The position numbers and the translations under genes were made by a program. The notes beneath the pieces were generated by a model that searched no databases, was not told the DNA's origin, and saw nothing but the letters and a program-made list of their open reading frames with translations. Positions 55,993 through 64,000 of a stretch of DNA of 64,000 bases are shown piece after piece. Every line of letters starts with the position of its first letter. The first letter of the stretch is position 1. The stretch lies in NCBI GenBank assembly GCA_009760855.2, contig WPIO01000017.1, positions 6,254,501-6,318,500 of the forward strand, given 5' to 3'. The stretch comes from Cristatella mucedo. Lineage: Eukaryota > Bryozoa > Phylactolaemata > Cristatellidae.

Positions 55993-56090
55993 GATTTAGG
56001 TTATGACTGCAGCATGTCTTTCACTAGCAAGCTGTGTCAAGTGTAGGTCCTTAATTGGCCCGCAAATTTTTTAGTCATTTTGCTAACGGA

Positions 56091-56964
56091 CCACTATGGT
56101 GGTTGCTTTCATAGTGATCAGCTTACACTAGTCTGACTAGCGGTGGACGTTGGCCATCGGAGTTCGACCACATAATTATCTCACAGAGACAATAAGCTCG
56201 CCTCGCGTTGTCCAAGCTCCTGGTGGGCAGTGCGACTGGCGAATTCTCAGCGAAAACGAGCCGCGAATCACTCAGTCCTTAGGAGCAAATCCCCGTCAAG
56301 CTGATGATGATTGCGTCTGTTTTCGCACGTAATAAAGTTAACGATTTTCTCCTCGATCCTTTTCCTTAAATCTTGCTAGTTGCACAAATTAATGTCTCCG
56401 CCCGTCAAGAGCATTGTTTTACTCAAGGTGATCGATCTATATAGTTCGATCCGTTGGTCCATCAACGCAAGTCACTGACATCAGGGTTGCGCATTGCCCT
56501 TTGAGAGATCAATAGTACTGCAACGATGGTTCAGCTATGATGTGTGTCATTTCAAAAATATCACCCGACTTACTTTACTCGTTCTCATCTGTACATCCAT
56601 TACGAACTTATTTAGTTAAAATTGAAAACTGAACTATGCCTTCAAAATAGTTCTTAACACATTTACTATCTTACGATTTCAAACATAATTTTTAATTCCT
56701 TTTCATTTTTCTTCTATAAATATTCGGCAACTTTAAGAAAGAACGGCAAGGCTGCCCGTCAATAGGGCTGGCTCGCCCACTTCACAAGCGAACTATCAGG
56801 CCCAGCTACCACTGCAAAGCTGGAGCTTCCGGTAAATTTTCAGGTACAGAATAGTGCGATAAAAAGGGCCAAAGTTGTAGCATGCAATAATGTATGGACT
56901 GTCTTTTAAAAAATAATTAAAGCAATTTCATGGCTTTAATGATAAAGACTCAATCTTCGACCGA
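56091..56964. other. AT-richer intergenic, no gene recognised
   Basis: Among the most AT-rich non-repeat stretches in the window (56560-56720). No gene or repeat family is seen. Confidence 0.55.
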
Positions 56965-57150
56965 AATCTAGCCTGAAATAACAGCTGATTTGGCATCTTC
57001 TTTTCATAACGACAGAAGAGCCTTTACGGCTGTCACCGGCGCTTGCAGCGCCAATAAAGGATCGCCCACCGCAGGATTCGAACCCGCGACATCGGGACCG
57101 AGGTCGTGAAAAGCAGCCGCCTAAACCTAGCGTGCCCTCACGGCTCACTT
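56965..57150 (-). mobile_element. tRNA-derived SINE, family S1 copy e
   Basis: On the plus strand: gaaataacagctgatttgg (complement of the family 3' end), acagaagagcctttacggct, cttgcagcgccaataaagg, and the B-box ggattcgaacc (57074-57084). Then come gaggtcgtgaaaagcagcc and a head ending gccctcacggctcac. Nearly full-length and close to copy f. Confidence 0.88.
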
Positions 57151-58049
57151 AGTGCAGGATTGTCGAAATGGAAGGACTTCTGGAGGGGGTCTCGTTTAAT
57201 GTTCTCTAAGGATGCTACGGCTACCTTGCACAAGTATGACGCGTCCGCCAATCCGCCAACGGTAGCTAAGTCAGTATAGCTTGAGGCAGCTAGTGTCTTG
57301 GAGCCATGACACTAGCTGCACTTGGTCACTCTTCCCGATGATGATGGCAGAGTGGCTTTCCTTACTTTGTCTGCTCATCTCCGCGGGTCCGCAGTTTGTT
57401 CGAACTCACGTACCCCTGTCACTCTTTTGGCTTACGGGCAACGTTTGTTGTGTTGTCGATGAACGGCTCTCATGGCTCTCAGTGCACGAGAGGTGAGGTG
57501 CTCGTGCTTGACGACCAATGCAGTAGCTTCTTCGTGACCTGCCAACCTGGCAACTCTTCATTCACGGCCTCCGCTGCCTCCGCTGGGTTGCATAGTCGGC
57601 GAGGCTCTCTTGCCGCTACAGAAAAGAAACCGTGAGCAGATGAGCCGATCTTTACAAAACTTTTGACTCTAGGAGGTAGCCGTAGAGGTAGTGGTCTAAG
57701 AAGTAGGACTCTAGGAGGTAGCCGTACCCATGCTACGCTGAGTGCTTTTCCAGAGCCAACGGCCAGAGCGTAGGAGGTAGTCGTCCTCATTGCCACAATG
57801 AGTGTTTGTCCAGAGCAGACGTAGGCGAAGTTTGCGCTTAAATGCATCGAGTCTTTCAGTACTCACGTAAATATCTGCGCGAACTTGACTAGCGTTACTG
57901 GCCTACCGTTTTCGATGCCAATGTATTTCGTGCAGGCAGACAGCGAAAACCCCCTCCCCATCTGCACCCAGCGACCGCATATTGAGCTCCTACGGCACGT
58001 GGTCTCCACAGGAATAGACGGCACAATGAGGGTACTGTCAGCCTCTTAC
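57151..58049. other. Intergenic, no gene recognised
   Basis: Moderate GC. It contains the diverged tandem repeat at 57664-57816. Short frames have no domain. Confidence 0.5.
57664..57816 (+). repeat. Diverged tandem repeat around aggaggtag
   Basis: actctaggaggtagccgta occurs near 57666 and 57708. A longer unit (aggaggtagccgtacccatg to ccagagc, 57713-57756) recurs in diverged form at 57772-57816. Confidence 0.8.
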
Positions 58050-58117
58050 ATACATACACATACATATACAATAATGTATATATATATATAGTAATATATA
58101 TATATATATATATAGTA

Positions 58118-58153
<36 letters not shown>

Positions 58154-58200
58154 TACTTACATACATACACATACATATATATATGTATGTGTATGTATAT
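58050..58200 (+). repeat. TA/CATA compound microsatellite
   Basis: TACATACA units, then TA runs broken by GTAATG, then TA and CATACATACACATACA units. The right half (58148-58200) is a long imperfect palindrome. Confidence 0.95.
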
Positions 58201-59254
58201 TTAGACCGATCCATCGCAGCCTGCCCCTTGCAGCAATGCGCAGGTCTTGGAAATGAAGTGGAGTCGCCGTAATGTGTATAGCTCCGAGACACTGACGTGG
58301 CCTTCAAAAGCGACATCCCAGCACCGAAACCCGTCTCATGGATTATATTTGAGCCGACGCGGCCTACACAGATGGCGCCCAGTTCGGAGCACAATGAGCT
58401 ACTAGTATTTGAGCGATCGAATTAACCATAAATCAGGGTGCCGAATGCTCGGCCAGGCGGCGGCGGTCCGTCGTAGCTCAGCCGGGTGCGTGCAAACAGC
58501 GACCGCGGTCGCTGCCGTCGGTGGCTGGCCGACGCCGCTGCCGTTCGTGGCATTTATGGCGATTCTCATTGTTTCCTCATTAGCGTACCGATTCGCCGGG
58601 CGGCAGTCCTGGCTGGCCACGACGCGATCAGCACCGCCGACATTTCGGCGCGCTTCTTTGTCCGTCCGGCTGGAGGCGTTCTCGGTCTTCTCGGCCACTC
58701 CGAGGCCGCCCTCTCGGGAGGGGGTTGGGATTGGGGATGGGTGAGGAGGGGTGGGAGGTCGCTGCAGTCGCAGCCGCTGCTGCTTGATGGTGTTAGAGCT
58801 CTGCGAACGGCGGAGAAAGCATCAATCGCTGTAGTTCCTCTTTTACTCGGGTAGTTTCTTTTGACACAGGGGAGCGCTGGGAGCGAAAGCTCGACGCCGA
58901 CGCGTGGCTGCATGCGAAATGGCGCGAAGAAATGTCCGCCATTCGATTGCACGACAAGTTCTTGCTTAGAAGCTGTACACTTTTTTGGAGGAGCTGCCAA
59001 TGCAAACTCGCTAGGCTCGACGTGTTGAGCTCAACGAGTCGCAATCACGAGCTGCACTCGAAATAAGAGCAAACGGAGGCCGAGGACCACTTTGCTCGGG
59101 CTCCGCGGCTCGCGTAGTGCCGGCGAGTCTCACAGCAACCGAACGGTCGGCGTTTACGAGGTCAGAGTGGTCAGGGTGGCAGAAAGACTGCTGCGCTGAC
59201 TCAAAGTTGCTCGGCTTGGCGTTGGGTTGACCGTCTGGTAGCCCAACACTCCAA
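58201..59254. other. GC-rich patch, no gene recognised
   Basis: A local GC-rich island (58440-58760) with overlapping frames on both strands. A hydrophobic stretch (PFVAFMAILIVSSLAY) occurs at about 58542-58590, but no domain, start context or splice evidence supports a gene. Confidence 0.45.
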
Positions 59255-59437
59255 AAAATACCAGCTGATTTAATGGCCTCTATTGTATATTGGCAGAAGA
59301 GCCCTTAAGGCTATCTCAACCTCTTGCAGCGGCAATAAAGGATCGCCCACCGCAGGATTCGAACCCACGACTCCGATTCCCAGGTTGTGAAAAGCAACCA
59401 TCTTACCTAGTGGGCCATTATGGCTCACCGGCTCACT
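59255..59437 (-). mobile_element. tRNA-derived SINE, family S1 copy f (clearest copy)
   Basis: The minus strand reads a head GAGCCATAATGGCCCACTAG (A-box region), TTGCTTTTCACAACC, the B-box GGTTCGAATCC (plus-strand ggattcgaacc at 59355-59365), then GCGGTGGGCGATCCTTTATT. The body AGGGCTCTTCTGCC and 3' end AAATCAGCTGGTATTTTTT follow. The B-box fits the Pol III consensus exactly. Confidence 0.9.
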
Positions 59438-59539
59438 TCAGTGGTATTCTCCAGGGTTCTTGAAGAAATGTCGCCTCTAATAGAATTATTTTAAAGCGAG
59501 TCAATTGCTAATCACTTCCATGTGAAAGTCAGTCTGTAC

Positions 59540-59645
<106 letters not shown>

Positions 59646-60021
59646 CGTTAGTATGTGCCTATGCCTGACTTCACAGCAGCTAAGCGGGTCAGGGTCACGT
59701 GGGGGAGAGTAGAGGAGCGCTTCCTGTGAGAGCGGCTGACATTCGAAGCATTCTGATCGCTCCTCGATAGAGCACTGAGGGGCACTCATATGAAACCTTG
59801 CGAGCGTAGAGACAAGGATCTGCTTCAAGTGTGGATGTCCTCAAAGAGTTAATCAAGCCATTAAGATTAACAATGTACTATGCAGGCCAAGTTTTGACTT
59901 CCTATTGCCGTTTGGAGAGCCTGCCGGCCAGATGCGCTGGTTCAGGTCAGTCCAAAGGAGGAAGCGACTTGGAGCTTTCTCCCCCTTCCCCTGCCGCTCA
60001 TGCTGCCAGTAGATTCAGTAG

Positions 60022-60841
<820 letters not shown>

Positions 60842-60844
<3 letters not shown>

Positions 60845-61659
60845 GATGCCCGACGCCCACCCTCCGATGGTAAAAGATGTTTGGCTTGATGTTTGTTTAT
60901 GAATTTTTGTGAATTACTGCTTCTATCCAGATGGGTAAATTTTTAGAGTAGGTCTTTCTGGAATGCCAAAATATTGAGTAGTCACGCTGGCGGTTGGACT
61001 GGCTTGCCCATTCATTTATTATTAAGCCTTGTCTGCGATAGTTATAATAGATTTTCTGGACATAAGAATACATTTCCCCCCTTGAATCTTTTTGAAACGT
61101 TGTGATGGAATTTCCTGTCACATATTCGGACTAATAACCACGCTTTCCGACCAGAAAGTATAAATTATTACCATCATGTACTGCTAGATAGGAGTGGCTA
61201 GGTGCAACCACCAGCGAGATGCCTAAATAGGTGCACGGGGGTGGGGCAGTTGTGGAGGAGGAATGTGCACTTGACTAGACATTCTCCAGATCGGACAGGC
61301 TATGTCCGCTCGCCAGTGAGCTCAACAAGTGCATCACCTCACTCTCGTTCTGCTCCACGGCCACATTGGGCTTGACAGCAGAGACTAGACTGGCTTGTGC
61401 AATGATGAGCCAGTCGCTCTGAAGTAGTGGGGGGCTGATTTAGATAGACACAGTTCCATAGCAAGTTCATATTGTAAACAGAATCTCACTTGAATTTCAT
61501 AAGCATTTATATCGTATTAAATTGTTCGCAACTAAAAGGAGCACATAGGCTAAATCTTAGAGCATTATTGAGACCGTAAGCTAAGGCCGCTCGTTTGGAG
61601 CGGACTGCTGATTGCAGTGCAGGCACAGCTGTCGCGTGATAAGAAAAGTGAAAGCTGAA
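60842..61659. other. AT-richer intergenic, no gene recognised
   Basis: No domain-bearing frame or repeat family is seen. Confidence 0.5.
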
Positions 61660-61800
61660 TCGACAGCCTCATTTATATTTTTGCAGAACAGCCTTAATGT
61701 CTATCTCCGCCACTATCGATGAGCAATTAAAGATCGCCCACTGCAGGACTAGAACCTGCTACCTGGGTTGTCAAGAGCGAGCACTTTACCCCATGTGTTA
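61660..61800 (-). mobile_element. tRNA-derived SINE, family S1 copy g (diverged)
   Basis: On the plus strand: ttgcagaacagccttaatg, gagcaattaaagatcgccc, the degenerate B-box ggactagaacc at 61744-61754, then acctgggttgtcaagagcga. Same order as copies c, e and f, with more substitutions. Confidence 0.7.
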
Positions 61801-62406
61801 ATACTAAGAGCTGCTGCGAGCGTAACGAGACGACGCGGTGCTTTGGGAGGATTAGAAAAACGCATAATGCCATCAGATCGTTCATTTTATCGTCTGAGGT
61901 CATCGTGCCCCCGACGGGTGCGCATGCGAGTTCCCACGCTTCAAAACGGACCGAACTCACGTCTATCGGGGAAGCCGCTTGAAAGCCGCGGAAAGTCAAA
62001 TGATAAGATCTCTGCAAGTTCTGCGCGTGCTCATAATCCCAGCTCGCTGCAGAAAATTTTTTCCGAAGCAGCGCTGCTACCCGAGTGTACCGAACCGCAC
62101 AGAGCGCCGCCCCCGCCGCAAGGCGGGGATCGCAGCTTCGCCGACTGTGCTCTGAACGACGCGTGCACGCATACACAGGTCAAGCAACCTCTAAGTGACG
62201 TTTCAAACGCAGAATGGACGCAGCGGAGCGTTCGAGATGTGAAAAGCCCGAGCTCGCTGGCAGGTCGTTCGTGCGCGCACGGTGTCCCGTACCGGCTCCA
62301 GCCAAGCGCAGCACGCGTGCACCCGGGCCGTCGTTCGTCTTCGGGAAGGGGGCGCTCGGGTGCATCGAGGGCTGATTTTCAGCGTGCCGGTTCTCAGTTC
62401 GCTCTT
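61801..62406. other. Intergenic, no gene recognised
   Basis: GC-rich with an open plus-strand frame (61768 onward) that runs straight into the CT repeat. It has no domain. Confidence 0.5.
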
Positions 62407-62515
62407 TGTCTCCTCTCTCCCTCTCTCACGCTCTCTCTCTCTCTCTCTCTCTCTCACGGTCTCTCCCTCTCTCACGCTCTCTCTCACGCTCTCTCTCTCT
62501 CTCTCTCTCTCACGC

Positions 62516-62597
<82 letters not shown>
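62407..62597 (+). repeat. CT microsatellite with CACG interruptions
   Basis: CT runs broken by CACGCT and CACGGT units in the left half, then about 80 bases of pure CT. Confidence 0.97.
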
Positions 62598-62599
<2 letters not shown>

Positions 62600-64000
62600 G
62601 ACGGGCCGCTGTTCATCAACGAGATCTACGTCCAGCTGCTGGTTATACAGTTTTCCCTGAGGGCTTTGCTCCTGACTTTTTTCTCTGCTGCTCAAAGCTT
62701 TCTCTAAGCTCCAAGAGCCATTAAGCGAATGCTAAGCAACAGGAATGGCGTCACTGGCCGGCGCACGTCTTTCCTCGATCGTCGTCGCTCGTCGCGGCGT
62801 CGAGGCGCCAGTTGGCCAGCTGCGCCGCCATCGCTCGTCTTCTTCTCTCGCATCAGATGGCAGTGGCGGCGGGGGTTGGGTGAGGTTGGTGCTTCCGGTT
62901 TAAAACTTGCGTCGATCAAAAGGCGGAGCATAGTCGCCGGAACACGCTCAACGTAGAGAGGACTTGACGTTACCTATTGCACGTAGCGTTTCTTGTAGTA
63001 GAATCCGATCCAGATTTTTACCTCATTAGAGTAAAGGCATAATCGCATGGTCTTCCTACTTGTGCTGCTCGCTGCACAGCGGTATGTTGAAGTGTGGAGT
63101 CAGTGCACTGCGCTGATCGAACGGGAGGAATGTCCAGAGTGATGACCGGTGCTGCGTCCGAATTTTTAGGCATTTATAAAGTGCGAGAATGTATCGCTAC
63201 TATGCTGTCAACCCATATCATTCTCCTAATATCCGGATATTTTCGGGGTTCATCGATCCCGGCTGTCTGTTTTTTATCTGCTTTGACAAAGCAATTAATT
63301 GACGAGGACTACTCCGGGACAGTGCATTCTTTCCCGTTCTGTTAACGAGCAAGTGGTCTCGCAGTTAGCGCTCCCGGCGCCGTCGCCAGGGTTCGCTGCA
63401 GTTCTCCTTAGTCGCGCGGTGTAACGAATTCCGCATTTGCACGAAAGCCCGGATGTTCAAACAATCGGAAGAAACCAGGCTCGCGCGAGTAGCTTTTCTC
63501 GACAACTACTTGCATTTACTGCAAGCACAAGGAGCGAGGAGCTGCGGAAGGATTGCGCCCTCCGGGTTAGTGGCTAGTGTTAGCGGCCGTCGGACGGCAC
63601 CGCAGCTCGTCCGGCTGCAGTTCTCTACGTGGCGCACAGCGAGTGGGGAGTGGCCGAGCCCTGTGGACTCCTGTCGAGAGAGGTCGCGTTATGGCGCTCT
63701 CTGGAAATGCAACGACTCGGTGAGGCTTGTCGCGTTGCTGTCACAATCTGAAGCAGTGTACGCGCCTCGTGAGCGGCGAGAAACCGGACAGCTGGTTGTT
63801 ACGCACGAGGCTGAACGGACGCCGCCTACCGGTGCCAGCCGTGAATTGGCGCTCTCGCAAGCCCACGGCCAGCAGGGCGTTAATAGGCCTCTGCTGGAGC
63901 CGCTGCTACTGTTGCCGACGTAGTTTGCGGGCGAGCGCACTACGCCCCGCTGATGCGTTAAACAAGCATTCGGTGACTGCCCCAGAGTTAGTGCAGCGGC
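62598..64000. other. GC-rich end of window, no gene recognised
   Basis: Frames at 62729-62956, 63094-63345 and 63453-63923 have no domain. The 156-codon frame at 63453 lacks low-complexity bias, but its codon use and motifs give no identification. A gene starting or ending beyond the window cannot be excluded. Confidence 0.45.

Larger units (their letters stand above)
53680..56090 (-). mobile_element. LINE family B longest copy, reaching the endonuclease-RT linker
   Basis: The complement of the tail and 3' UTR is at 53680-53770 (cacttgataaagcgccttc). Going left to right the minus strand gives the C-terminal block, RT motif C, motif A, then linker sequence before RT. The last recognisable part is about 55980-56090, resembling the end of an endonuclease domain (ASERHAAVIT-like). 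At about 2.4 kb it is the longest family B copy here, with several frame breaks. Confidence 0.92.

Noticed and set aside
58409-58744. Possible membrane protein with a hydrophobic segment
   Set aside because: A single hydrophobic stretch in a GC-rich patch with equally open frames on the other strand and no domain.
59355-59365. A functional tRNA gene at SINE B-boxes
   Set aside because: The sequence does not fold into a full cloverleaf by eye, and the same unit with a shared 3' end recurs seven times, which marks it as a SINE.

Overview
This is a metazoan nuclear genome window. It has split genes with GT-AG introns, degenerate L2/CR1-like LINEs, tRNA-derived SINEs and very abundant microsatellites. 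The only host gene I can support is a complete four-exon Wnt gene on the plus strand (12585-22450). It is spliced here by hand to a 371-residue secreted protein with a signal peptide, 24 mature cysteines and the Wnt acylation motif. Its residue patterns fit Wnt5 best, but it is divergent from the vertebrate and fly Wnt5 proteins, which suggests an invertebrate bilaterian; I cannot fix the phylum.

Layout: 1-1918 is a LINE (family A) cut by the window edge. 1919-12357 is GC-rich upstream DNA with two tRNA-SINEs, a second SINE type, a 13-nt minisatellite, a perfect hairpin and dinucleotide runs. 12358-23190 is the Wnt5 transcription unit, whose introns carry long GA/CT tracts, a 29-nt G run and perfect foldbacks. 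23191-36107 is extremely GC-rich, with GGC triplet runs and more foldbacks, interrupted by antisense LINE A, two LINE B copies and SINEs. 36108-49105 is a graveyard of LINE A and LINE B fragments, including a three-piece LINE A array, a LINE A relic carrying a minisatellite and an apparent nested LINE B insertion. 49106-64000 is lower in GC, with the longest LINE B copy (53680-56090), three SINEs, a 160-nt AT run and an 820-nt GA-rich array.

Two LINE families explain most of the repeats. Family A ends in an ATTAC-type tail and family B in an ATT-type tail. All copies are 5'-truncated, frameshifted or interrupted. SINE family S1 has a tRNA-like head and ends near AAATCAGCT-GTATTT. SINE family S2 has a B-box-like head joined to a 3' end resembling that of LINE B, suggesting that family B mobilised it. 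Most long open frames in the GC-rich part are composition artefacts: stop codons are rare there and simple repeats translate as Arg-Glu, Ser-Leu, Tyr-Ile or poly-Ala/Gly/Arg.
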